Shown: positions 1-7,936 of the stretch, one piece after another
Layout of the letters: every line of letters begins with the position of its first letter
How positions within the stretch are numbered: position 1 is the stretch's first letter
Assembly (NCBI GenBank): GCA_040219025.1
Contig: JAVJTE010000009.1
Span: forward strand, 62,001-126,000
Source of the DNA: HT1-32 sp040219025
GTDB taxonomy: Bacteria; Pseudomonadota; Alphaproteobacteria; Rhodospirillales; HT1-32
Direction: 5' to 3'
DNA length: 64,000 nt
Notes under the pieces: generated by a model
What the model was told of the DNA's origin: nothing
Databases searched by the model: none
The model's input: the letters and a program-made list of their open reading frames with translations, nothing else
Program-made: the position numbers and the translations under genes

Positions 1-734
1 CTTTTCTGAACACCGGACAGGGAGGAAAGCAGGCCATTCAGAGTATTGGCGATAGCTCCCAGCTCGCTTTGCTGCAACCGGGGAGAGACCGAGACCCTGC
101 GGTCCGGGTTTTCCGGATCGATTTCGGAAATATCGCGGGCCAGCCTGGTCAGCGGTCGCGTCAGCGTCACCAGAAACAGGATAATCAGGCAAATGCTGAG
201 GAGGACGTTGCGGACCAGACCGCCAATCAGTGTCAGTGCCGACCGCTTGAAGAACTGCGACGCCACAAGACTGGCATCAACTTCCACGTCGATCCGTCCG
301 ATCTTGCTGGTGCTGTTGATTGCAAAAATATCGACGGACAGTGACAGCTCGTCCGCGAACAGTTTGTTGGCCAGACGGCCCTGCAGATCATCACTTCGCG
401 GGCGCGAAATTTTTGCCAGCGGCTGGCCAAGATCATCAATCAGCACCACCTCGCGGATAAGCTGATAGCGGTACAGACCTTCAACAACGGTTTCGGCCAG
501 CTGGTTATCAATATTGAAAACGGCCTGCGCTGCCGGCTCGCTGACCGAATTGATGACCTGAAGAATCTTTGAATTGAGGTCCTGGCGTTCGGCACGAAGA
601 TCGAACAGGATCGTGATGGCGCTCAGAAAAAAACCGATAATCAGCCCGGCGGTGATCGCATAGGCCGTCTGGCGAAACCAGAGGCTGTTCTTCAGACGAA
701 CACCGGATCTCGCAGATGAAGCGCCCTCTGACAT
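1..734 (-). CDS. Membrane sensor protein, N-terminal part (TM-periplasmic-TM-HAMP); truncated by window edge
   Basis: I translated this minus-strand frame directly: it is open from an ATG at 734 to the window edge, giving 244 residues. There is one membrane segment near residues 21-41, then a periplasmic stretch of about 125 residues, a second membrane segment near 170-190 ending in LTRPLTRLARDI, and a HAMP-like linker. This is the layout of a sensor histidine kinase, diguanylate cyclase or similar receptor, but the output domain lies outside the window, so I cannot choose. It starts 2 bases after the stop of the solute-binding protein upstream, so the two are probably translationally coupled and may share a ligand. 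Confidence 0.75.
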   Translation of the reverse strand, partial: MSEGASSARSGVRLKNSLWFRQTAYAITAGLIIGFFLSAITILFDLRAERQDLNSKILQVINSVSEPAAQAVFNIDNQLAETVVEGLYRYQLIREVVLIDDLGQPLAKISRPRSDDLQGRLANKLFADELSLSVDIFAINSTSKIGRIDVEVDASLVASQFFKRSALTLIGGLVRNVLLSICLIILFLVTLTRPLTRLARDISEIDPENPDRRVSVSPRLQQSELGAIANTLNGLLSSLSGVQK

Positions 735-736
735 CC

Positions 737-1636
737 CTACAAACCGAAATACCGGTTATAGACGGCACGGTAACGCTTCACCGATTCGGTATCCAGAAAG
801 CCCTCATAGAACGACCGGAACTCTTCTGTGCGGACGGCGGTCTCCAGAATGTCGTTTATCCGGGCAACCACCTCCTCACCCCAGGGGGTTCGGGAACAAC
901 CGATATAACCGACAGTGTAATCGTTGATCTCGGCCAGTGACACGACCGCGATCTGGTCGCCTATTCCCATTTCACGACCGTGAAACTGCGCCTCGACGGG
1001 TTGCGCGAACATCGCATCGATATGGCCTTTCACCAGCATCGAGAGCAGCCCCTTGGGCCCTTCCTTGCCATGGCGTTCGATCATGTTCTCACGATTGCGA
1101 TGCTTCACGATCAGGTTGTCCAGCGGTCTGGTGTAGGATCGCCCGTCAGAATAGCCCAGCCGCAGCCTGCCATCGGTAATCAGGGCCTCGACAGAGACTT
1201 TCCCGGCATCATTCATGTAGGGTGCCAGACCGGACTGTTCACTTGCCCGGATGATGAGGCTGTTTGGCAGCAACAGACGCGCCGGTCGGGTAAATGCGAC
1301 GAAAGCTTCGCGCTCCCTGTTCTTGAGCAACGTTACCGAACAGGCATTATCGCCTTTCTTCATATCGCGCAGGGTGCGCTTGAAAGGAGCAACCGTCACC
1401 TTGTGCTGATAGGTATCAAGTTTCCGGATCAGATAGGCCTCGATCCGGTCAGAATAGCCTTTCCCGGCATGCGGGCCGTTGACGATGCTGAGCGGCGGAA
1501 ACTCGGGCTTGTACCAGTTGATCGTGGTCCCTGACTGCGCCCGGGCCGGTGTCTGCACGGCAAGGAACATACCGGCAATCATAGCCGCCAACCCGCAACA
1601 GACAGTGATCATATTATAACGCGCACCCCACCACAT
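737..1636 (-). CDS. Periplasmic solute-binding protein, family 3-like, probably sensory
   Basis: 299 residues. The first ~33 form a signal peptide (hydrophobic run ending at an Ala-rich site before QSGTTINWYKPEFPP). The mature part resembles extracellular solute-binding family 3: an N-terminal strand with a WYKPEFPPLSI segment, a region with VTVAPFKRTLRDMKKG, and a second lobe with GYSDGRSYTRPLDNLI. A GGAG about ten bases upstream supports the ATG at 1636. No permease or ATPase gene is adjacent; instead it is followed by a HAMP sensor two bases away. I infer a role as a ligand receptor for signalling rather than uptake. The ligand is unknown. Confidence 0.7.
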   Translation of the reverse strand: MWWGARYNMITVCCGLAAMIAGMFLAVQTPARAQSGTTINWYKPEFPPLSIVNGPHAGKGYSDRIEAYLIRKLDTYQHKVTVAPFKRTLRDMKKGDNACSVTLLKNREREAFVAFTRPARLLLPNSLIIRASEQSGLAPYMNDAGKVSVEALITDGRLRLGYSDGRSYTRPLDNLIVKHRNRENMIERHGKEGPKGLLSMLVKGHIDAMFAQPVEAQFHGREMGIGDQIAVVSLAEINDYTVGYIGCSRTPWGEEVVARINDILETAVRTEEFRSFYEGFLDTESVKRYRAVYNRYFGL

Positions 1637-1872
1637 TCGCCGTACTCCTTCCCCACAGCTTCAGCATTCCCTGTTCGCGCCGGTTCGTCCAGCCACAGAT
1701 TCCGTTTTCGGCCTGTCTGCAGAACAACAGAACAAGCGGGGCGGGTCGCATTTATCCGGGGTAATTGCCGAGTGTGATCGGAAATTTCGGCAGGGAGTTC
1801 GGGCCGTAATTCGCGCATTACGGCCAGCCTGTTCCACATCCCGGCCCGTGCCGCGACGGCAGGACAGTCCTG
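1637..1872. other. Intergenic region without a convincing gene
   Basis: The upstream region of the solute-binding protein, after holC's stop. A 76-codon open frame on the minus strand (1609-1839) has no family resemblance. GGAAGGAG near 1648 is the ribosome binding site of the binding protein. Confidence 0.5.
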
Positions 1873-2322
1873 CTAGCCCGCCTTTTCCCAGCCGCCACGG
1901 TCGGTCTGTTTCCAGTAGGTCACGCTGTGGCCTTCGGACCGGTAGGTTTTCCAGTGTTCGCGGGCGGTCTGCAAGGCGGCGGGATCATTGCCGTCGAACA
2001 TTTCCAGCACCCGGGCAAAGCCGGCAGTGCGGGCCGATGTCGCACCGTCTGTCAGGATGAGAACATCCGATCCGTTAGGGTTTTCGTCCTCGGCGGTCAC
2101 CCAGACCGGCTGGTCGGCTGGCCGCCCGTCAGCCTGGCTGCCATGCGGCAGCCAGCTGTCCGCCTTGTAGGTCCAGAGCCGGGCCGAGATATCCCCGACC
2201 CGTTCGGTTGAGCCGGTGATGATCACCGCCCGCATACCGCTGGCGAAAACCTTCTCCAGCAGCTTCGGCAGGGCGTCTTCCAGCGGCCACTTCTGCAAGT
2301 GGTAAAAGCTGATATCAGTCAC
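1873..2322 (-). CDS. holC: DNA polymerase III subunit chi
   Basis: 149 residues, the normal size for the family. Chi binds psi and single-stranded-DNA-binding protein and links the clamp loader to the replication fork. The N-terminus TDISFYHL, the pattern of a catalytically dead hydrolase-like fold (LLEKVFASGMRAVI, then LWTYKADSWLPHG) and the segment DVLILTDG match HolC. Translation appears to start at GTG (2322). It lies 27 bases downstream of pepA, the usual pepA-holC arrangement in Proteobacteria. Confidence 0.88.
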   Translation of the reverse strand: MTDISFYHLQKWPLEDALPKLLEKVFASGMRAVIITGSTERVGDISARLWTYKADSWLPHGSQADGRPADQPVWVTAEDENPNGSDVLILTDGATSARTAGFARVLEMFDGNDPAALQTAREHWKTYRSEGHSVTYWKQTDRGGWEKAG

Positions 2323-2349
2323 CCTGCCCTCGCTTTGCCCGGATGATCG

Positions 2350-3840
2350 TCACGCCTCGTAATTGTCAGCCACGAAGCGGTCAAGCAGCCGCACACCAAA
2401 GGCCGTGCCACCTTTCGGCACGGTCGGCTCATCAGATTTTGACCAGGTCACCCCGGCGATATCCAGATGCGCCCAGGGCGTGTCCTTGACGAACCGCTTC
2501 AGGAACTGGGCCGCCGTGATGCTGCCGCCGGCACGGGTGCCGGTATGTTTCATATCAGCGATATCCGACTTCAGCTGCCGGTCATAATCATCACCCATCG
2601 GCAGGCGCCAGAGGCGTTCATGTACGGATTTTCCAGCTGCTGTCAGTTTCTCGGACAGATCATCATCGTTCGAGAACAGGCCGGCATGTTCATGACCGAG
2701 CGAGATGATGATCGCCCCGGTCAGCGTCGCCAGATCAATCATGAACTTCGGCTTGAAGCGATCATTGGTGTACCAGAGGGCATCACAGAGAACGAGACGC
2801 CCTTCCGCATCCGTATTGATGATTTCCACCGTCTGGCCGGACATGGTGTTGACCACATCGCCCGGTCGCTGGGCATTACCGTCGGGCATATTTTCAACCA
2901 GGCCGACAACACCAACCGCATTGACCTTCGCCTTGCGCTTCGCCAGCGCCTTCATCAGACCGGAGACGACAGCAGAACCCCCCATATCCCATTTCATGTC
3001 TTCCATACCGGCGGCGGGCTTGATCGAAATACCCCCGGTATCAAAGCAGACGCCCTTGCCGACAAAGGCCAGCGGTTTCTCCTTCTTGGCACCGCCATTC
3101 CATTTCATGATGACTAGCTTGCTCTCGCGGACCGATCCCTGACCGACACCGAGCAGCGCGCCCATGCCGAGCTTCTCCATCTGCTTCTCGCCGAGAACCT
3201 CAACTTCAAGACCATCATCCTTCAGGCCCTGCAGCAGTTTGGCGTAGCTCTCCGGATAGAGAACATTCGGCGGTTCGGAAACCAGGTCGCGGGTGAAGAA
3301 CACACCCTCAACAACAGCTTCCAGTATCGCATAGGCTTTCTTGGCAACCGAGGCCGCATCTGTCGCAATCGACAATTTGGCAATCTGCGGTTTGTCTTCT
3401 GCCTTTTCCTTGGTCCGGTATTTATCAAACCGGTAAGACCGCAATGCCGAACCATAGGCAACATTTGCGGCGAAGTCGCCGGCGGACAGATCTCCCTGTG
3501 ATTCCACATCAGCCATGATCAGGGCCGATTTGGCTTTCACACCGGCGATCTGTGCCCAGGCGGTACCGCCCGCCTTCTGTGCGCCAAGCTCGTCGAGTTT
3601 TTCAGCGTCACCCAGCCCGACCAGAACCAGCCGGTCAACCGGCAGGCCCGCCGGGGTAATCAGCGTAAGTGCCTTCCCTGCCTTGCCTTCAAAGCGGGAG
3701 GCTTCCATGGCGCGGGTAATCCCGCCGCCGGTTGCCTCGTCCAGGGTGGCAGCGAGGCCGGTCAGTTTCCGGCCGGTAAACGCAAAAGCAACGACGACAC
3801 CGGATTTCGGGGCTGCGGGCTTGGTGAACGTGATCTGCAT
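2350..3840 (-). CDS. pepA: Leucyl aminopeptidase (cytosol aminopeptidase, M17)
   Basis: 496 residues from the ATG at 3840, which is preceded by GGAGG at five bases; a TTG 12 bases upstream overlaps that site and is less likely. PepA is a hexameric two-metal aminopeptidase that removes N-terminal residues from peptides. The M17 signature NTDAEGRL is at residues 342-349. Metal and catalytic residues are visible in the segment KGVCFDTGGISIK near 262-274. The N-terminal domain (about 1-170) is the regulatory or DNA-binding region of the family. It is followed by holC and diverges from the glycosyltransferase/RimK operon. Confidence 0.95.
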   Translation of the reverse strand: MQITFTKPAAPKSGVVVAFAFTGRKLTGLAATLDEATGGGITRAMEASRFEGKAGKALTLITPAGLPVDRLVLVGLGDAEKLDELGAQKAGGTAWAQIAGVKAKSALIMADVESQGDLSAGDFAANVAYGSALRSYRFDKYRTKEKAEDKPQIAKLSIATDAASVAKKAYAILEAVVEGVFFTRDLVSEPPNVLYPESYAKLLQGLKDDGLEVEVLGEKQMEKLGMGALLGVGQGSVRESKLVIMKWNGGAKKEKPLAFVGKGVCFDTGGISIKPAAGMEDMKWDMGGSAVVSGLMKALAKRKAKVNAVGVVGLVENMPDGNAQRPGDVVNTMSGQTVEIINTDAEGRLVLCDALWYTNDRFKPKFMIDLATLTGAIIISLGHEHAGLFSNDDDLSEKLTAAGKSVHERLWRLPMGDDYDRQLKSDIADMKHTGTRAGGSITAAQFLKRFVKDTPWAHLDIAGVTWSKSDEPTVPKGGTAFGVRLLDRFVADNYEA

Positions 3841-4020
3841 AAAGTCCTCCAACTCAGGATGGATGGACGCATGACGGATGTCTGCGTCAAAAATCTGACT
3901 GTAAATGTCGCCCGGCAGCGCGAAATTGCAAGTGAGTGCTTGCGAAATCCTCTGCCCCCGCCCCTTGAGGTTGCCGCCTTGAAGGCGTATTCCGCTTGCA
4001 GAATCGCTGTGGACACAGAA

Positions 4021-5874
4021 ATGACAGAAATCCTGGCTCTGTTTACACCAACGCTGCCGCAGGTACTGAACGCCTGTGCCGTGCTGCTCACCGTGCTTGT
4101 GCTGAGCGGCCTCGGCGCGGCCGCAACCGGTCGCTGGCGGTTCAATGAAGCAGACCTGATGACCGGTGCCGGCGTCGCGATTACCGCCATGACCCTGATC
4201 GGCGCACTCTCGTTTCTGCCACTCAGCTGGATTGGTTATGTCATCCTGGCGGCGGGACTTGCCGGCCTGACCTGGCGGACCTTCTCGGGCGAACTGGTAT
4301 CAGGGCCCGGCTCCGGCAAGGCAATCATTCTGCTGCTGCCACTGCTGCTGCTGCTGACCGGGATGCAGGCATCGCAGTGGGATGAGTTCTCGCACTGGCT
4401 CCACAGCGCGCGCTATCTGTTTGAATATGACAGTTTCCCCAGAACAGGACTGCCGGAAAGCAGGGCAAGCTATCCCGCCTATCCCTACGGTTTGTCTGAT
4501 CTGACGCTGCTGGTCAGCCTGATCTCGCGACAGTTCGGCGAGAACACAACGATTCTGCTGAATACATTCATGCTCGGGGCCTTCGGGCTGGTGCTGCTGC
4601 GGGTCGCTGAACTTGCCGCCGGCCCCAGCCGCCCTGAAATGCGCGGCTGGGGCGCGGCTGCATTCGCGCTGATTGCCGGAATGCTGACCTTTCCGGTGCA
4701 GAAGATCCTGTTTTCGTCCTATGCCGATGCGGCGACGGCGCTGTTGCTGGGAACCGCCGCTGCCTGTGGCTGGCGGGCGATTGAAGCACTGGAACGCGGG
4801 GCCTCTGCCCGTGCGACATCACCGGCGATCCAGTTTGGCTGGATCATGGCCGCCGTGGTCGCCCTGAAACAGGCGAATTTCGTGCTGTTCGTGATCCTCA
4901 CCATTGCCGTCATTGCGACGGCAGTGGTCACACCCAACCTGCGCCTGAAATCCCTGCTGCGGGTGCTGATATTCATGGTCCTGCCGGCACTGGCTGTCTT
5001 TATCACCTGGCGCGTCTATATCGACCTGTACCTTCCCGGCGGCGCCGAATTCACGATCACGGATGAAGAGCGCTGGGTTTTTCATCTTGCCCCGGAAATT
5101 CTCGCCCGCATGCTGGATATCGCCCTGAAGAAAGGCGTTTATTTCGGACTGATGCTGCTGATCCTGTTCCTCGGGCTCCGGGGACTGATGCGCCACCAGT
5201 CGCCGCTTGACCGGCTGGCCCTGATCTGCGGGCTGACCTTCCTCGGCTATAACTGCTTCCTGTTCATGATGTATCTCATGGCATTTGGCGAGAACGAGGC
5301 CCGCAGCGCCGCATCCTTCTGGCGCTATAACATGCATCTGTTCGGCCTCGCTGCCCTGCCCGTCGCCTGGCTGGCCGGTAGCTGGGCTGCGGACCGCTTT
5401 GCAGCAGCCGGTCGAACGATCGCCGCCATTATCGCAACCGCACTGATCATCGCCCTGCCCTTCGGACTGAGTGAAAAGATCCGGTTCGACCACCACCCGG
5501 TGAAAGACTATATCCGCGATATCACACAGGAGATGAAATCCCTGCTGCCGGCCGGTGCACGGCTGATGCCGGTCGACCCGGAAATGACCATATTCTACGG
5601 GCTGGTTGTGAATTATGATCTGACCGGCACCGCCGATGTCGGCGGCTACATCCATATCCGCAATGCACCGGCCAGATACATGACCCTCTATCAGGAACGC
5701 TTCAGACCAACGCATCTTTTTGTCCATACCGTCAATGACGACGTGGACAGCTTTACAGGTCTCGAACTGGACCGCAGGGCCTCGCACCTTCTGGAACGTT
5801 CCGGCGCCGGCTGGCAGATTGTCAGATCATGGCCCTATCCGGGCTATAACAGCCCGACGGAGTTCAAGCATTGA
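4021..5874 (+). CDS. Polytopic membrane protein, GT-C glycosyltransferase-like
   Basis: About 617 residues from the ATG at 4021. An upstream in-frame extension to 3859 is polar and unlike a membrane N-terminus, so I reject it. There are roughly 11-13 membrane segments and a C-terminal periplasmic domain of about 120 residues. After the third or fourth segment comes a loop with WDEFSHWLHSARYLF; an acidic loop motif of this kind is typical of GT-C enzymes, which move sugars from polyprenyl-phosphate carriers onto extracytoplasmic acceptors. The next gene encodes a DPMS-like enzyme that could make such a donor, and the two overlap by 4 bases. The acceptor is unknown. The GT-C assignment is inference from topology and context. 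Confidence 0.6.
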   Translation: MTEILALFTPTLPQVLNACAVLLTVLVLSGLGAAATGRWRFNEADLMTGAGVAITAMTLIGALSFLPLSWIGYVILAAGLAGLTWRTFSGELVSGPGSGKAIILLLPLLLLLTGMQASQWDEFSHWLHSARYLFEYDSFPRTGLPESRASYPAYPYGLSDLTLLVSLISRQFGENTTILLNTFMLGAFGLVLLRVAELAAGPSRPEMRGWGAAAFALIAGMLTFPVQKILFSSYADAATALLLGTAAACGWRAIEALERGASARATSPAIQFGWIMAAVVALKQANFVLFVILTIAVIATAVVTPNLRLKSLLRVLIFMVLPALAVFITWRVYIDLYLPGGAEFTITDEERWVFHLAPEILARMLDIALKKGVYFGLMLLILFLGLRGLMRHQSPLDRLALICGLTFLGYNCFLFMMYLMAFGENEARSAASFWRYNMHLFGLAALPVAWLAGSWAADRFAAAGRTIAAIIATALIIALPFGLSEKIRFDHHPVKDYIRDITQEMKSLLPAGARLMPVDPEMTIFYGLVVNYDLTGTADVGGYIHIRNAPARYMTLYQERFRPTHLFVHTVNDDVDSFTGLELDRRASHLLERSGAGWQIVRSWPYPGYNSPTEFKH

Positions 5875-6824
5875 ACAACACCACGCCGGTACTGGCCGTC
5901 ATCATCCCCGCCTACCGGGTCGCAGCCAAGATTGCTGATGTGATCGCCGGTATTCCGGTCGATATTGCGCATATTATCGTTGTTGACGATGCCTGTCCGG
6001 AAGGCTCCGGCGATATCGTCGAGGCGCTGAACGACAAACGGCTTCATCTGGTCCGTCACACCGAAAATCAGGGTGTCGGCGGGGCGGTGATATCCGGCTA
6101 CCGCAAGGCGCTGGAACTGGGCGCCGGGGTGATGGTCAAGATTGACGGGGACGGACAGATGGACCCGGCCATCCTGCACGAGATTGCCGGTCCGGTGATG
6201 ACCGGGGAAGCCGATTATGCCAAGGGCAACCGGTTCGCCGATTTCCGCACCCTGAAACGCATGCCGACCGTCCGGCTGCTTGGAAATTCCGGACTGTCCT
6301 TCCTGCTGAAGGCCGCCAGCGGGTACTGGACCATGCTGGACCCGACCAACGGCTATACCGCGATCCATGCCAGGGCACTGGAAAAACTTGTGCTCGACAG
6401 GCTGGACCGGCGGTATTTCTTTGAATCCGACCTGCTGATCCGGCTGGGTACCGTCAGTGCGGTTGTCGTCGATGTTCCGATGGAAGCGCGCTATGCAGAC
6501 GAGAATTCATCGCTGAACATTCCGAAAACGATGATCGAGTTTCCCCTGAAGATTCTGCGCGGACTGCTGCGGCGACTGTTCCTCCGCTATTTCATCTATG
6601 ATTTCAACATGGCATCGGTTTATCTGATGTTCAGCGTACCGCTGCTGCTGTTCAGCCTGCTGTTCGGCATCTATCAGTGGATTGATTCCAGTCAGACCGG
6701 AATTGCCCGTCCGCTCGGCACCATCATGGTTGTGATCATTCCCCTCATCCTCGGGTTTCAGATGCTGCTGCAGGCTATTGCCTTTGATGTGGCCTCAACG
6801 CCGAAGCCCCGGAAAACGGAATGA
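5871..6824 (+). CDS. Family 2 glycosyltransferase, dolichyl-phosphate-mannose-synthase-like with C-terminal membrane anchor
   Basis: 317 residues starting at TTG (5871), which overlaps the preceding stop. The GT-A domain occupies roughly residues 1-235: LAVIIPAYRVAAKI at the start, nucleotide-binding VVDDACPEG, metal-binding KIDGDGQMDP, and FFESDLLIRLG later. Two hydrophobic segments near 240-265 and 285-305 would anchor it. Enzymes of this type transfer a sugar from a nucleotide sugar to polyprenyl phosphate. Together with the preceding GT-C-like protein it could form a lipid-linked sugar pathway. It overlaps the next gene by 4 bases (ATGA). Confidence 0.85.
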   Translation: MNNTTPVLAVIIPAYRVAAKIADVIAGIPVDIAHIIVVDDACPEGSGDIVEALNDKRLHLVRHTENQGVGGAVISGYRKALELGAGVMVKIDGDGQMDPAILHEIAGPVMTGEADYAKGNRFADFRTLKRMPTVRLLGNSGLSFLLKAASGYWTMLDPTNGYTAIHARALEKLVLDRLDRRYFFESDLLIRLGTVSAVVVDVPMEARYADENSSLNIPKTMIEFPLKILRGLLRRLFLRYFIYDFNMASVYLMFSVPLLLFSLLFGIYQWIDSSQTGIARPLGTIMVVIIPLILGFQMLLQAIAFDVASTPKPRKTE

Positions 6825-7930
6825 CCGGTCCTGTCATCGATCAGGCGCTGCCTGAGGACCTGCAACAGCTGGTTGAGCTTGAGAACCGCTGCTTCCGGCA
6901 CGACCGCCTGTCGCGCCGGAGTTTTCAGCATCTGCTGACGCATGGTCATGCCTTCATTCTGAAAGCGGTTATGCAGGACCGGATTGTCGGCAGCGCCGTT
7001 GTCCTGCTGCATCGCTCCACCCCGCTGGCCAGGCTCTACTCGCTGGCCGTGGATTCAGAGGCCCGCGGGCACCAGATCGGCAGGCACCTGCTGCTGCAGG
7101 CGGAAACACGGGCGCTGGACCAGGGCTGCTCGTTCATGCGCCTTGAAGTACGGCCGGATTCGACAGCCGCACTCAATCTGTACCGCAACAGCAACTACCG
7201 AGATCTCGGCACGGTTCCCGATTATTATGAAGACGGTGCACCGGCCTTCAGGATGGAGAAAGCCCTGTCCGGCGGCGCAAATTTCGCCAGTTCCAAAGCC
7301 CCCTACTATGCCCAGACCCTGCCGTTCACCTGTGGTCCGGCCAGTCTCATCATGGCCATGAAGGCACAGCAGCCGGATCTTGTCGCCGACCGCAGCACCG
7401 AACTGGCGATCTGGCGGGAATCGACCACTGTCTATATGACCGGCGGACATGGCGGCTGCAGTGCCGACGGGCTGGCACTCGCTGCCCATGATCGCGGTTT
7501 TGACGTTGAAATCCTGATCAACACCAAGGGTGACGATGTCTTCACATCCTCCGTCCGCGAGCCGGAGAAGAAAGAGGTTGTCCGGCTGGTCCAGCAGGAT
7601 TTCAGGCGACAGGTCACAGCCGCCGGAATAGCGGTAAAAACAACCACCGCAACCTCGTCAGACCTGCGCGCAGCACTGGACGACGGCAAGACCCCGGTGG
7701 TACTTATCAGTCATTATCGCCTGACCGGGAGCCGCGCGCCCCATTGGGTGACGGTGACGGCGGCGGATGATCATTTCATCTATATCCATGACCCTGAACC
7801 CGATCCGCCGGAGAATCGTTTTGAGACGGACTGCATGAACCTGCCGGTGGCAGATTCGGAACTCGACCGCATGGTAAACTATGGCAAGGACCGGCTCAGC
7901 GCTGCAATCTTTGTCTCCCGACGAAAGTGA
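6821..7930 (+). CDS. GNAT acetyltransferase fused to a C39-like papain-fold peptidase
   Basis: 369 residues. Residues 1-150 are a GNAT domain, with the acetyl-CoA segment VDSEARGHQIGRHLL and the terminal YRNSNYRDLG. Residues 160-369 are a C39-like cysteine peptidase domain with Cys171 in PFTCGPASL, His308 in APHWVTVTA and Asp324 in YIHDPEP, a complete Cys-His-Asp set. This fusion is known to neighbour RimK-type ATP-grasp ligases with an RLAN domain, and such pairs have been proposed to build or trim peptide tags. The rimK-like gene follows after 6 bases. The substrate is unknown. The GNAT could acetylate a peptide N-terminus; that is inference. Confidence 0.85.
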   Translation: MTGPVIDQALPEDLQQLVELENRCFRHDRLSRRSFQHLLTHGHAFILKAVMQDRIVGSAVVLLHRSTPLARLYSLAVDSEARGHQIGRHLLLQAETRALDQGCSFMRLEVRPDSTAALNLYRNSNYRDLGTVPDYYEDGAPAFRMEKALSGGANFASSKAPYYAQTLPFTCGPASLIMAMKAQQPDLVADRSTELAIWRESTTVYMTGGHGGCSADGLALAAHDRGFDVEILINTKGDDVFTSSVREPEKKEVVRLVQQDFRRQVTAAGIAVKTTTATSSDLRAALDDGKTPVVLISHYRLTGSRAPHWVTVTAADDHFIYIHDPEPDPPENRFETDCMNLPVADSELDRMVNYGKDRLSAAIFVSRRK

Positions 7931-7936
7931 TACGTT

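Noticed and set aside
46..465. A 139-codon plus-strand open frame
   Set aside because: It is antisense to the HAMP sensor, whose minus-strand frame gives a sensible membrane protein.
1609..1839. A 76-codon minus-strand frame upstream of the binding protein
   Set aside because: No ribosome binding site, no family resemblance, and it overlaps the start of a well-supported gene.
3859..4020. N-terminal extension of the GT-C-like protein
   Set aside because: The 54 extra residues are polar and lie in the divergent promoter region with pepA; the ATG at 4021 directly precedes a membrane segment.
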